In this document: positions 32,146-41,352 of the stretch, one piece after another
Layout: each line of letters begins with the position of its first letter
Numbering within the stretch: the first letter of the stretch is position 1
DNA from: JBBDWR01 sp040902745
GTDB lineage: Bacteria > Actinomycetota > UBA4738 > HRBIN12
Assembly (NCBI GenBank): GCA_040902745.1
Contig: JBBDWR010000014.1
Coordinates: 33,450 to 97,449 of the forward strand
Length of the DNA stretch: 64,000 nt
Direction of reading: 5' to 3'
Notes under the pieces: generated by a model
The model's input: the letters and a program-made list of their open reading frames with translations, nothing else
The model's database searches: none
Told to the model about the DNA's origin: nothing
Translations under genes and position numbers: made by a program

Positions 32146-33969
32146 TCAAGCAGGAAGAGCGATCCCGGGGACATGTCGCGCGACGAACTCGAGCCGAACG
32201 CGTTGTTGCCGCACGCGCTCGTCGATCACGAACGAGGAGTGGCCGGTGTCGTAGCGGTACACGTCCGGGGGGTGTCCACGCTCGGTCAACGCAGCGATGT
32301 AGTTGTCGATCTGCCGGATCGGACACCGACTGTCGTTGGCTCCCGCGAGGATCAGCAGCGGCGTCTTCACGTTGTCGACGTAGGTGATCGGCGAGCGCTC
32401 CTCATACTGCTCGCGCAACTCCTCCGGCCCGGCGCCGAACAATCCGCGGTCCATCGCCTGCAGCGCGGGGGCTTCGTCCTCGTACGCGGCCACGTAGTCG
32501 GCAACGGGAACCCCGGCTGCCGCCGCAGCCCACCGATCGGGGTACATGCCGATCCCGAGTAGCGTCAGGTAGCCACCCCACGAGTCGCCGGCGATCACCG
32601 CGCGCGCGGGATCCGCAGTGCCGGAGGCGATCAGGTCGTCCAGCCCGGCGATAAGATCTTCCATCTCGGTGAAGCCGGGATCGCCGATGATCGCGTCGCG
32701 CCATGCGGCGCCGTACCCGGTGGAACCGCGGTAATTGACCAACGCCACCGCGAACCCGGCATCGACCCACGCCTGAACCCCCGGTGCCCATTCGTCGTAC
32801 CACTGCCAGGTGGGCCCGCCGTGGATCTCCATCACGAGCGGGAAGGGTCCTTCGCCTGCGGGCGTCGCCACGAACCCGTGCACGCGCTGCCCCTTGGGGT
32901 TGCGGAACTCCCACGATCGGTACGCCGCACCATCGGGACCGCGTTCCGCGTCCGGTTCGAGGACGACCTCACCGTCGGTCGTCGCGACGCGGGACGAATG
33001 TGACCCTGCCGAGAAGCGCTTCCACACCTTTCCGTCGGGGCGCACCCGCGCGGCGGAGACGACGCCCTCGGCGTCCCCGACCTCGCTCACGTCCCCTGAG
33101 GGGACCTCCACGCGAAGCAGCTGATCTCCGCCGTCGTGGGAGATCGACACGAGGATCGCGCTCGAGTCGGGGAACCAGTCCCAGACCTCCGGTACTTCAC
33201 CCGGGCGATCGATCGACAGGTCGACGCGCTCGCCGGTGACGGGGTTCCACACCCCGGGCCGCTGCAGGTCCGCGCGCTCGTGCACGATCGCGAGGCGTTG
33301 GTCACCGCGTACGGGGCTCCACGCGAAGGGGGTGAGCCCCTTGTTCTCGCCGTCCCAGAGATCTGCCACGACGCTACCGGTGCGCACGTCGAACACTCGC
33401 AGTGCAGGGTGCAGCGGATCGCCGTGCTCGGCGTGCACCACGCACGCCAACGACCCGTCTGCCGACAACCCGCCATTGTTGAACCCGGGGATCTCCGAGC
33501 CGCCCAGCCCCGCAGCCTCATCGTGTCGGTACAGCTGTTTCGCCGGCGCTGCGTCGACCGAGACGTAGACGGCGAACCCGTCGCGTTCCCCTTGACCGAC
33601 GGCGACGACGCCCTCGCGGATCGCCAGGCCCGACGGCCATCCATCGGGGATCCCATCGACCAGCAGCTCCGGCGCTCCGCCTTCGAACGGTGCGACGAGG
33701 TAGTGGCCGAACTCGTCTCCCGTGTCGTCGAGGAACCAGACGATGGAGGCACCGTCGGGGGTGGGAGAGCCTTCGTGCAACCCGACCGGATCGTCGGTGA
33801 TCTTGCGACGCTCGTCCACAAGGCGATCCCACGCCCACAGCTGCCAGGAGCCTCCTTCGTTGGACGCGAACACCAGGCGGTCGGGAGCGTCCGGAGACCA
33901 GGCCGGCAATCCGACGGTGGGCGCTCGGAACCGCCGTTCCCAGGCGAGCATATGTGGGTCGGCGCTCAT
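32146..33969 (-). CDS. S9 family peptidase (prolyl oligopeptidase type)
   Basis: A 607-residue serine peptidase. The first 340 residues form a beta-propeller with repeated WSPD/PDG blades. The alpha/beta hydrolase part starts at GPFPLVMEIHGGPTWQW; the nucleophile is Ser463 in AGDSWGGYLTL. The Asp and His lie in LILAGANDSRCP and DTGHSSF. Such acyl-aminoacyl or dipeptidyl peptidases digest short peptides in the cytoplasm; no signal peptide is visible. TACTCT sits 8 nt before the ATG and no ribosome binding site is seen. It is divergent from the glycosyltransferase. Confidence 0.92.
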   Translation of the reverse strand: MSADPHMLAWERRFRAPTVGLPAWSPDAPDRLVFASNEGGSWQLWAWDRLVDERRKITDDPVGLHEGSPTPDGASIVWFLDDTGDEFGHYLVAPFEGGAPELLVDGIPDGWPSGLAIREGVVAVGQGERDGFAVYVSVDAAPAKQLYRHDEAAGLGGSEIPGFNNGGLSADGSLACVVHAEHGDPLHPALRVFDVRTGSVVADLWDGENKGLTPFAWSPVRGDQRLAIVHERADLQRPGVWNPVTGERVDLSIDRPGEVPEVWDWFPDSSAILVSISHDGGDQLLRVEVPSGDVSEVGDAEGVVSAARVRPDGKVWKRFSAGSHSSRVATTDGEVVLEPDAERGPDGAAYRSWEFRNPKGQRVHGFVATPAGEGPFPLVMEIHGGPTWQWYDEWAPGVQAWVDAGFAVALVNYRGSTGYGAAWRDAIIGDPGFTEMEDLIAGLDDLIASGTADPARAVIAGDSWGGYLTLLGIGMYPDRWAAAAAGVPVADYVAAYEDEAPALQAMDRGLFGAGPEELREQYEERSPITYVDNVKTPLLILAGANDSRCPIRQIDNYIAALTERGHPPDVYRYDTGHSSFVIDERVRQQRVRLEFVARHVPGIALPA

Positions 33970-34020
33970 GGCGAGCGAGAGTAGCATCGCAGGACCGAAC
34001 CGAAGGGCGAAGGAGGCGAG

Positions 34021-35319
34021 GTGTCGGGAGGCAACAAGACGATCGTGTTCTTCCCGGAGGGGGCTTTCGGGCCAACCAACAATTGCGTCGGGATCGGCGA
34101 CGTGTTAAGGCGCCGCGGACATCGGGTGGTGTTCATCATCGAAGAATCGTTCACCGGAACGCTTGCCGCGAAAGGGTTCGAGGAACGCCTGATGCGGCTC
34201 GCTCCGCCCCCCGCGGTCGAAGAGGTGCCGGGCCAATTCTGGAAGGACTTCATCCGCGAGACCGCACCGGAGTTCCGCAAGCCGACGATCGAACAGATCG
34301 GATCCTTCCTGGCACCGACCTGGCAGGCGCTGGTGGACGGGGCAACCTACGTCGATGAGCGCCTCCGGGAGATCTACGACGAGGTGCAGCCGGACATCGT
34401 GGTGGAGGACAACGTCGTGTCGTTCCCCGCACTGCCGGCCGCCGACGTTCCGTGGGTGCGGATCGCTTCATGCAACCCGGCCGAGATCACCGACCCGGCG
34501 ATCCCCCCGGTCTTCTCCGGCTACGCGACGACCGACCCCGCCGGATGGAAGGAGTTCTGGGCCGAATACGACCGAGTGCTCACGCCGATCGCGTCGGCAT
34601 TCTCCGAGTTCTGCGTGGAGCGCGGAGCGCCGCCGCTCCCACCGCGCTCGTTCATCCACGAGTCTGAGTATCTGAACCTCTACGTCTACCCGGAGGAAGC
34701 CGACTACCGACGGCAGGAGCCTCTCGGACCGACGTGGCACCGACTCGACTCCAGCGTGCGGACCACCGACGAGCCTTGGCCGATGCCCCCCGAGTTCGGA
34801 GGCGACGGCCGGCTGATCTACCTGTCGTTGGGATCGCTGGCGTCGGCGGACGTTACGCTGATGAAGCGGCTCGTCGCGACGCTCGCGGAAACGCCACACC
34901 ACTACATCGTGAGCAAGGGACCGCAACACGACCGATTCGCGCTGGCGGACAATATGCACGGAGCGGAGTTCCTGCCGCAGACCTCGATCCTGCCGAACGT
35001 CGACCTTGTCATCACGCATGGAGGGAACAACACGGTCACCGAGGCGTTCCACTTCGGCAAGCCGATGATCGTGCTCCCGGTGTTCTGGGACCAGTACGAC
35101 AACGCGCAGCGCGTTGACGAGCTCGGGTTCGGCGTCCGGCTTCCGACCTACGAGTTCGAGCCCACGGCGATGCACAACGCGATCGACGAATTGCTGGGCG
35201 GACGCCCCCGCCTCGATCGACTGGCCGAGATCTCCTCGAGGCTGCGAGCCGACCCCGGAACGACGAAAGCAGCGGACCTGATCGAGCGCGTCGCCGCCAC
35301 GCGTGCGCCCGTGGGCTGA
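34021..35319 (+). CDS. glycosyltransferase family 1 (MGT/UGT type)
   Basis: A 432-residue GT-B protein. The N-terminal acceptor half starts KTIVFFPEGAFGPTNNCVGIGDVLRRRGHRVVFIIEESF. The C-terminal donor half has IYLSLGSLAS and LPNVDLVITHGGNNTVTEAFHFGKPMIVLPVFWDQYDNAQR, close to the nucleotide-sugar motif of macroside and UDP-glucuronosyl transferases. The acceptor is unknown; neighbours offer no biosynthetic cluster. The start is GTG with GAAGGAGGCGAG just upstream. Confidence 0.88.
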   Translation: MSGGNKTIVFFPEGAFGPTNNCVGIGDVLRRRGHRVVFIIEESFTGTLAAKGFEERLMRLAPPPAVEEVPGQFWKDFIRETAPEFRKPTIEQIGSFLAPTWQALVDGATYVDERLREIYDEVQPDIVVEDNVVSFPALPAADVPWVRIASCNPAEITDPAIPPVFSGYATTDPAGWKEFWAEYDRVLTPIASAFSEFCVERGAPPLPPRSFIHESEYLNLYVYPEEADYRRQEPLGPTWHRLDSSVRTTDEPWPMPPEFGGDGRLIYLSLGSLASADVTLMKRLVATLAETPHHYIVSKGPQHDRFALADNMHGAEFLPQTSILPNVDLVITHGGNNTVTEAFHFGKPMIVLPVFWDQYDNAQRVDELGFGVRLPTYEFEPTAMHNAIDELLGGRPRLDRLAEISSRLRADPGTTKAADLIERVAATRAPVG

Positions 35320-35334
35320 GTTCGGGCTCGGAGA

Positions 35335-36012
35335 TCACTCGTTCTGGTCGGGCTTGCCGCTGCCCTGACCGCCACCGGCGGACGCGCCGCCTCCATGAGG
35401 CTCACCGCCGCTCGCGGGGGCGCCACCCGAACCGGAGCCGCTGCCCGCTCCCCCCTTGGAGGAACCGCCAACGGGGTCGCCCAGCGACCCGCCGGACCCG
35501 CCACCGCTCTGACTTCCGTCGGAGCCGGAGGTGCCGCTCTTGTCCTGTCCACTGCCTTGACCACTGCCCTGACCGCCACCGACGCCGGCGCCTCTGCCCT
35601 GGCCCTGGCCGTTGCCAGGATCGTCGGGCCGTCCGTGTTCATCGCCGGACTGTCCGGGCGGCTCCTGCGATGCGGAACCACTCCCATCGGGCCGTCCGGG
35701 GTGGTTTCCGGCGCCGTCCGCGGGCCCGACGGATCCGGAACGATCGCCCGTCTCCCGTTCACGACCGGCCGCTCCCGATGATCCGCCCGGGCCCGCGATC
35801 CCTCCGTCGGTTAGGTGCACATCGCCACCGTCCGCGTCGTGGCCGTTGCCGTCGCGAAGGTGGTTCCCGTCGAGGCTCATCGCCTGCTTCGCGCTCTGCA
35901 CGAGCTTGCCGAGATCGGCGGGGCTGGCTGCCGCGAGCGTGGTGCCGAGCAGGATCGCCACGGCGACGGACCCGGACATCAACGAGGAACCCCTGCGGGC
36001 AGGCTTCGCCAT
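35335..36012 (-). CDS. secreted Gly/Ser-rich low-complexity protein
   Basis: A 225-residue protein with a signal-like N-terminus (MAKPARRGSSLMSGSVAVAILLGTTLAAASP), a short folded-looking stretch (ADLGKLVQSAKQAMSLDGNHLRD), then about 165 residues almost entirely of Gly, Ser, Asp, Gln and Pro, with GQGSGQGSGQ-type repeats. It is likely exported and intrinsically disordered, perhaps a wall or surface linker. The matching DNA is simple-sequence rich. It lies 119 nt downstream of the CoxL-like gene on the same strand, but no functional tie is evident. Confidence 0.6.
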   Translation of the reverse strand: MAKPARRGSSLMSGSVAVAILLGTTLAAASPADLGKLVQSAKQAMSLDGNHLRDGNGHDADGGDVHLTDGGIAGPGGSSGAAGRERETGDRSGSVGPADGAGNHPGRPDGSGSASQEPPGQSGDEHGRPDDPGNGQGQGRGAGVGGGQGSGQGSGQDKSGTSGSDGSQSGGGSGGSLGDPVGGSSKGGAGSGSGSGGAPASGGEPHGGGASAGGGQGSGKPDQNE

Positions 36013-36131
36013 CGTCTCCACAGTGTCGACTCGTCCGGTCGGCCGTCCAAGCCCCGAATGGGTCCAGATCCACGTCGGCCGCGCTCCAGCGCCATGGGCG
36101 TCGAGAGTCGGGGGTGATTGGGTCGAACGTC

Positions 36132-38432
36132 CTAGGCGCCTGCCGTGCGCTTTGCCTGGATCGCCCGCCACACGCGTTCGGGGCTGGCCGGCATGTCAAG
36201 GTGCTTCACCCCGAACCGCGCGAGGGCGTCGACCACCGCGTTCTGCACTGCAGGGGTGGACCCGATCGTCGCGGCTTCTCCGATGCCCTTGACCCCCAGC
36301 GGGTTGTGCGGCGTCGGAGTCTCCGTGTGGGCGTTCTCGAATGAAACCAATTCCGCGGCGCTCGCCATCGCGTACGTCGACAAAGTCGCCGTGAGGGGGT
36401 TCCCGTCATCGTCGTAGACGACCTCCTCGAACAGCGCTTGCGCGATGCCTTGGGCAAGACCACCGTGCACCTGGCCGTCCACGAGCATCGGGTTGAGGAT
36501 CCGTCCGCAATCGTCGACCGCGACATGCCGACGTAGCCGAACGTCGCCCGTCTCGGTGTCGACCTCGACAAGGGCGAGATGGGCGCCGAACGGGAAGGTG
36601 GAGTCGGATTGACGGAAGACTCCCGACGCCGCCAGCCCCTGCTCGGATCCCTCCCGCGATCCATCGCTCGCAACCGTCGCGAGTTCGGCCCACGACAGGC
36701 TGCGGTCGGGTGCACCCGCGACACCGAACGCGCCGTCCGAGAACACGATGTCGTCCTGTTCGACCTCGAGTTCGTCCGCAGCGAGTGCCTTCGCTCGCTC
36801 GATCACCCGCCCGCTTTGCTCCCAGAGCGCGGAGCCGGCGAGCTGGAGCGAACGCGACGCGTAGGTTCCGTCCCCCTTGGGCACTCGCCCGGTGTCCGAA
36901 TGTACGACCTCCACCGCCGCGAACGGAACACCGAGCAGCCCCGAGACGAGCTGGGCGAACGCGGTCTCGTGCCCTTGACCGTGCGAAGAGGTCCCCGCGA
37001 GGACCGTGACCGAGCCGTCGGGGTGGACCTGGACGCCGCCGAACTCCTTGCCGGCGAACGCGGTGATCTCGACGTAGGTGGACACGCCGATCCCCAGCTG
37101 GAGCCGGTCGCCGCGTACCCGGCGTTCGTCGCGCTGCGACCGAAGGTCGTCGATGTCGGCGAGTTCGAGGACGAGGTCGAGCGCCCGACCGTAGTCGCCG
37201 CTGTCGTAGACGGGGCCAAGCCCGGTGTCGTAGGGGAACGCCTCCGTTCCGATCAGGTTGCGGCGCCGCACAAGCACGGGGTCCATCGAAAGCTCGTTCG
37301 CCAGCAGGTCGATCGCGCGCTCGATCAGAGCGGTCGCCTCCGGACGCCCCGCGCCACGGTAGGCCTGTATCGGTGTCGCGTTGGTCACGATGCTCTCGGC
37401 GTGGACCGCGATCCGAGGGATCCGGTAGACCCCCGCGACCATCTCCGCGGTGGTCGCGACCAGGTATCCACCGATCGGGTACGCCCCGAGGTCCTGGGTC
37501 AGATGCACGCGCATCCCGACGATCGTGCCGTCACGGGTTGCGCCGAGTTCGACCACCTGGCGCTGTGCCCGGCCGTGGGTGATCGCCGTCATGCTCTCCG
37601 CGCGCGGCTGGGTCCATCGGACCGGACGGCCGAGATCAAGCGCCGCCCCCGCCAGCACGAAGTACTCGGGGTAGACGACGAGTTTCGCTCCGAACCCGCC
37701 GCCAACGTCGGGCGCGATGCAGCGAACCTGATCGCGTCGCAAGCCGAACGCATCTGCAAGATCGTCCCGCACGTCGAAGGGGATCTGCGTCGACGCCCAC
37801 ACCGTCAGGCCGCCGCCCGGCTCGGGCCGGGCGGCGAACGCATTGGTCTCCATCGGCACCGGGGCCAGCCGTTGGTTGACGAACGTTCCGCGGGCGATCA
37901 CTTCGGCACCGAGGAGAGGGTCGGTCGCCTCGCGATCGGGAGCCACGTCGATGTCGAGGACATCGCAGACGTTGCTCCCATGCTCCGGAAACAGCGCCGG
38001 CGAGCCGACGGCAAGTGCCGCGTCGAACCCCACCACCGCAGGCAGCGGGTCGTAGTCGACAGCCACTAGTTCGGCGGCGTCGACCGCCTGTTCGATGGTC
38101 TCGGCGAGCACGACCGCGATCGCCTCACCCGCGTACCGGACCCGATCGACCGCCAAGACGGGCATCGCGAACAGGTCTGCGATGTTCCCGGAGGCGGGGA
38201 TCGGCGAGACACCTTCGAGGTCGTTCGCGGTTCGCACGGCAGCCACACCCGGCATCGCGGCTGCCGCTGAAGTATCCACACCGTTCAACCGGGCATGAGG
38301 CATCATGGAACGAACGAAGACGGCGTGCAGCGCCCCTTCGAGCGGGAGGTTGGCCACGTACCGACCCTCGCCGCGAACGAACCGCGGGTCTTCAGAACGA
38401 AGGACGACGCTGCCGAAGATAGAAGAGGACAC
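36132..38432 (-). CDS. molybdenum hydroxylase large subunit (CoxL form II / xanthine dehydrogenase family)
   Basis: A 766-residue molybdopterin-binding subunit. PDVGGGFGAKLVVYPE contacts the cofactor, and IQAYRGAGRPEA (about residue 360) is the form-II active-site loop; true aerobic CO dehydrogenases carry AYxCSFR there. The catalytic glutamate lies in GVKGIGEAATIGSTPAVQNA near the C-terminus. The medium (FAD) and small (2Fe-2S) subunits are not adjacent, so this is an orphan gene that needs partners elsewhere. The substrate is more likely an aldehyde, purine or N-heterocycle than CO. The GTG start is 6 nt from the divergent PQQ-type gene start. Confidence 0.88.
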   Translation of the reverse strand: MSSSIFGSVVLRSEDPRFVRGEGRYVANLPLEGALHAVFVRSMMPHARLNGVDTSAAAAMPGVAAVRTANDLEGVSPIPASGNIADLFAMPVLAVDRVRYAGEAIAVVLAETIEQAVDAAELVAVDYDPLPAVVGFDAALAVGSPALFPEHGSNVCDVLDIDVAPDREATDPLLGAEVIARGTFVNQRLAPVPMETNAFAARPEPGGGLTVWASTQIPFDVRDDLADAFGLRRDQVRCIAPDVGGGFGAKLVVYPEYFVLAGAALDLGRPVRWTQPRAESMTAITHGRAQRQVVELGATRDGTIVGMRVHLTQDLGAYPIGGYLVATTAEMVAGVYRIPRIAVHAESIVTNATPIQAYRGAGRPEATALIERAIDLLANELSMDPVLVRRRNLIGTEAFPYDTGLGPVYDSGDYGRALDLVLELADIDDLRSQRDERRVRGDRLQLGIGVSTYVEITAFAGKEFGGVQVHPDGSVTVLAGTSSHGQGHETAFAQLVSGLLGVPFAAVEVVHSDTGRVPKGDGTYASRSLQLAGSALWEQSGRVIERAKALAADELEVEQDDIVFSDGAFGVAGAPDRSLSWAELATVASDGSREGSEQGLAASGVFRQSDSTFPFGAHLALVEVDTETGDVRLRRHVAVDDCGRILNPMLVDGQVHGGLAQGIAQALFEEVVYDDDGNPLTATLSTYAMASAAELVSFENAHTETPTPHNPLGVKGIGEAATIGSTPAVQNAVVDALARFGVKHLDMPASPERVWRAIQAKRTAGA

Positions 38433-38438
38433 CTGCCA

Positions 38439-39563
38439 ATGTTAGCCAGCCCACGATCCATCGCCCGTCGTCGCCCACTCCTACTCGCGCTCGCGCTGAG
38501 CTGCCTGCCCGCGCTCGGCCTGCTCCCCGGGGTCGCGAACGCCAAGATCGTGGCGAAGCGCGTGGTGGCGCCGGGAGTCGTGACCGAGCCGGTCGGCTTC
38601 ACGTTCGCTCCCAACGGGCGGCTGTTCGTCACGTCCAAGAGCGGAAGCAAGGTGTTCATCGTGGATCGCCAACGGGAAACACGCCGCGTCTTCGCGAGTT
38701 TCACGAACGTGAGTTCGGCCGGAGAGCGCGGCGTCCTCGGGGTCGCGCTGCATCCCGACTACCCCGCCACGCGGTACGTGTACGTCTACGTCGTGCGTCG
38801 CTCGACCCAGGACGGACCGCTGCAAGACCAGATAGTGCGGCTCACCGACGTCGGCGGCAAGGGACGGCACCTGATGAAGATCTGGCACGTGCCCGTCGCC
38901 ACCCGGACGAACCACAACGGCGGGCGCATCGCGTTCGGTCCCGACGACAAGCTCTACGCCGTGGTCGGCGATCTCGGTGACGACCCCGCTCGCTCGCAGG
39001 ATCTGGCCGACGACCGAGGCAAGGTGCTGCGCATGGAGGACGACGGTTCGGCGCCGGTCGACAACCCCTTCGCGGGCAGCCGCGTCTTCTCCTACGGGCT
39101 ACGGAACTCATTCGGATTCGGGTGGGATCCCAGGACCGGCAACCTCTGGGAAACCGAGAACGGACCGGCGTGCAACGACGAACTCAACCTGATCCAGGCG
39201 GGCGGCAACTACGCGTGGGGTCCCAGCCAGACGTGTGCCGGCGCCGATCCGGACAACACCAACCAAGACGGACCCGACCGGATCCTGCCCGTGCGATGGT
39301 TCACCCCCACGATCGCCGCGACGGGGTTGACCTTCTGCGATCGATGCGCGCTCGGCGAACGCAGCCGAGGCACCTTCTTCTTCGGAGCGTCGAAGAACGA
39401 GCAGCTCCGACGAGCCCGCCTCAACCCGGCCCGTGACGACATCGTCGATCTCGACACCGTGGTCAGCGGCCTCCGCGTGATCTCGGTGGAGACCGCGCCG
39501 AGTGGGGCGATCTTCTTCAGCACGTTCGATCAAGGCATCTACAAGCTCGTCCGGAAGGGCTGA
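38439..39563 (+). CDS. PQQ-type sugar dehydrogenase (GSDH/YliI family), copy 1
   Basis: A 374-residue six-bladed propeller protein with a signal peptide (PLLLALALSCLPALGLLPGVANA). The family blocks are GFTFAPNGRLFVTSKSG, RGVLGVALHPDY, NHNGGRIAFGPDDKLYAVVGD, YGLRNSFGFGWDPRTGNLWETENG and CNDELNLIQAGGNYAWGP. The usual GNRNVQGL PQQ loop is replaced by YGLRNSFG, as in many soluble aldose dehydrogenase-like proteins. It would oxidise sugars in the periplasm-equivalent space. An extra cysteine pair (FCDRCALGERSRG) is shared with its twin. The stop overlaps the next gene (TGATG). Confidence 0.85.
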   Translation: MLASPRSIARRRPLLLALALSCLPALGLLPGVANAKIVAKRVVAPGVVTEPVGFTFAPNGRLFVTSKSGSKVFIVDRQRETRRVFASFTNVSSAGERGVLGVALHPDYPATRYVYVYVVRRSTQDGPLQDQIVRLTDVGGKGRHLMKIWHVPVATRTNHNGGRIAFGPDDKLYAVVGDLGDDPARSQDLADDRGKVLRMEDDGSAPVDNPFAGSRVFSYGLRNSFGFGWDPRTGNLWETENGPACNDELNLIQAGGNYAWGPSQTCAGADPDNTNQDGPDRILPVRWFTPTIAATGLTFCDRCALGERSRGTFFFGASKNEQLRRARLNPARDDIVDLDTVVSGLRVISVETAPSGAIFFSTFDQGIYKLVRKG

Positions 39564-40675
39564 TGGGGATGCGTATACGACCGATGACCTGGGATCGGGT
39601 GGCCGTGGTCACGTTGGCCGCAACCCTCGCGTTCGGTGTAGCGGTCACAGCTGCCGGCGGCGCGACGGCGAAGATCCGTTCGACCAAGGTCAAGGACGGA
39701 CTCAACCAACCCACCGCCTTCGCGTTCGCGCCCGGCAACCGCCTGTTCTACGTCGAGAAGAACACCGGGGAGATCCGGATCTGGAACCGCAACGGCGGGG
39801 GCGACCGACGCTTCTTCTTGGTGCGAGGCGTGAACGGAAATGGAGAGCGAGGGATGCTCGGTATCGCCATTCACCCGGACTATCCCGATCCCGCGTTCGT
39901 CTACGCGTACGTGACACGCAGGGTCGACGGGTCGATGAAGAACCAGATCGTGCGACTCGAGAACGTGGGGGGACGCGGGCGCAACCTCACGAAGATCTTC
40001 TCGAGTCCCGCGAGCGCGAGCCCGTACCACAACGGCGGGAAGATCGCGTTCGGTCCCGACGGGATGCTCTACGCGGTGGTCGGCGACGGTCACGACGCGC
40101 GCCGAGCGCAGCAGCTCGGCGACGACCGCGGCAAGATCCTGCGGATGACGCCGAACGGGGGCGTGCCGAACGACAATCCACTGGGGAACCGCCGCGCGTA
40201 CGCGTACGGGATCCGCAACTCCTTCGGGTTCGCGTTCGACCCCGACGGCGGCAACCTGTGGGAGACCGAGAACGGTCCGGAGTGCAACGACGAATTGAAC
40301 CGGATCGTCGCCGGACGCAACTTCGGCTGGGGCCCCAACGAAACCTGTGCAGGCAACGCGCCGCGGAACACGAACCAGGACGGCCCGGACCCGGTGCTTC
40401 CCAAGCGCTGGTACAACCCGACGATCGGCCCGACCGGGATCGCCTTCTGCGACGGGTGCGGCCTGGGCGCCGCGAGCGAAGGGGCTGCGTTCTTCGGAGC
40501 GGTGAACACGGGCCAGGTCCGTCGGGTGGTGATGAGCGCCGACCGCAGAGACGTGCGCGACCAGGCGATCGTCTACAACCATCCCTCCAGCGTGCTGTCC
40601 GTCGAGGCCGCTCCCAGCGGGGTCGTGTACTTCAGCGACTTCAACGCGATCTACAAGCTGGTCCGCCGCGGCTAA
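39563..40675 (+). CDS. PQQ-type sugar dehydrogenase, copy 2 (tandem paralogue)
   Basis: A 370-residue paralogue of the preceding gene, with the same order of blocks: GNRLFYVEKNTGEIRIW, ERGMLGIAIHPDY, YHNGGKIAFGPDGMLYAVVGDGHD, YGIRNSFGFAFDPDGGNLWETENG and CNDELNRIVAGRNFGWGP. It has its own signal peptide (VAVVTLAATLAFGVAVTAAGGATA). Divergence is high enough for an old duplication. Start and stop overlap (TGATG) mean both are translated from one mRNA, so the products may form a pair or act on different sugars. Confidence 0.85.
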   Translation: MGMRIRPMTWDRVAVVTLAATLAFGVAVTAAGGATAKIRSTKVKDGLNQPTAFAFAPGNRLFYVEKNTGEIRIWNRNGGGDRRFFLVRGVNGNGERGMLGIAIHPDYPDPAFVYAYVTRRVDGSMKNQIVRLENVGGRGRNLTKIFSSPASASPYHNGGKIAFGPDGMLYAVVGDGHDARRAQQLGDDRGKILRMTPNGGVPNDNPLGNRRAYAYGIRNSFGFAFDPDGGNLWETENGPECNDELNRIVAGRNFGWGPNETCAGNAPRNTNQDGPDPVLPKRWYNPTIGPTGIAFCDGCGLGAASEGAAFFGAVNTGQVRRVVMSADRRDVRDQAIVYNHPSSVLSVEAAPSGVVYFSDFNAIYKLVRRG

Positions 40676-40751
40676 GGAGACGGGCCCCGAACCGTGCGTA
40701 ACGGAACGGGCCTTCGCGAGACTATGAGGAGCACCCACGAGGAGGTACTCG

Positions 40752-41159
40752 ATGACCGAAACCGTCCGCCCCGTCCCTTCCACCGACGCGCAGTGGCGCG
40801 AGCTGCTGACCCCGGAGCAGTACGAGGTCTTGCGACAGAAGGGCACCGAACCGCCGTTCAGCGGCGCGTACGCGAGCACCAAGGAGGACGGCATCTACCG
40901 CTGCGCCGGTTGTGGCGCGGAGCTGTTCGACGCCGCGACCAAATACGAGTCGGGCACGGGCTGGCCGAGCTTCTTCGAGCCGATCACCCCGGATGCCGTG
41001 GAGCTGGTCGAAGACTCGGGCCACGGGATGCGCAGGATCGAGGTCACGTGTGCTCGGTGCGGCGGCCACCTGGGCCACGTGTTCCCCGATGGACCACGTC
41101 CCACCGGTGAGCGCTACTGCATGAACTCGGTCTCCCTGGAGCTCGAGCCTAAGAGCTGA
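40752..41159 (+). CDS. msrB: peptide-methionine (R)-S-oxide reductase MsrB
   Basis: A 135-residue enzyme that reduces methionine-R-sulfoxide in proteins. Two CxxC pairs (RCAGC and TCARC) bind structural zinc. GTGWPSFFEP and HLGHVFPDGPRPTGERYCMNS supply the active site, with catalytic Cys123. GAGGAGG lies 6 nt before the ATG, and GACTAT about 27 nt further upstream could be the -10. Confidence 0.95.
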   Translation: MTETVRPVPSTDAQWRELLTPEQYEVLRQKGTEPPFSGAYASTKEDGIYRCAGCGAELFDAATKYESGTGWPSFFEPITPDAVELVEDSGHGMRRIEVTCARCGGHLGHVFPDGPRPTGERYCMNSVSLELEPKS

Positions 41160-41217
41160 CCGCGATGCGCCGCAACTGGTCTCACGCGATCACGACGCCG
41201 GGAGTAGGCTGAAGGGC

Positions 41218-41349
41218 ATGAACATCGGTCGTCCGAAACGGATCATCGAGGTGGAGCCCGCCCAGCTCCCGGTCCCGGAGACGCTTCCCGAACCGCTCCC
41301 CGTGAGCGAGCCGGATCGGGAACCGATCCCCGCCGACGCATCGAGGTAG
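41218..41349 (+). CDS. 43-residue Pro/Glu-rich small protein
   Basis: The frame encodes MNIGRPKRIIEVEPAQLPVPETL followed by alternating PEP/PLP repeats and ends DASR. The basic start and long PxP-rich acidic tail are an ordered composition, not noise. TAGGCT lies 7 nt before the ATG, as for thyX-like and lepB, which supports transcription and leaderless translation. The stop is 3 nt from the start of the next gene, so the two are likely co-transcribed. Function unknown. Confidence 0.6.
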   Translation: MNIGRPKRIIEVEPAQLPVPETLPEPLPVSEPDREPIPADASR

Positions 41350-41352
41350 GTC

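Noticed and set aside
36132..38432. Aerobic carbon monoxide dehydrogenase CoxL (form I)
   Set aside because: The diagnostic AYxCSFR loop is absent (AYRGAGR instead), and coxM and coxS are not adjacent.
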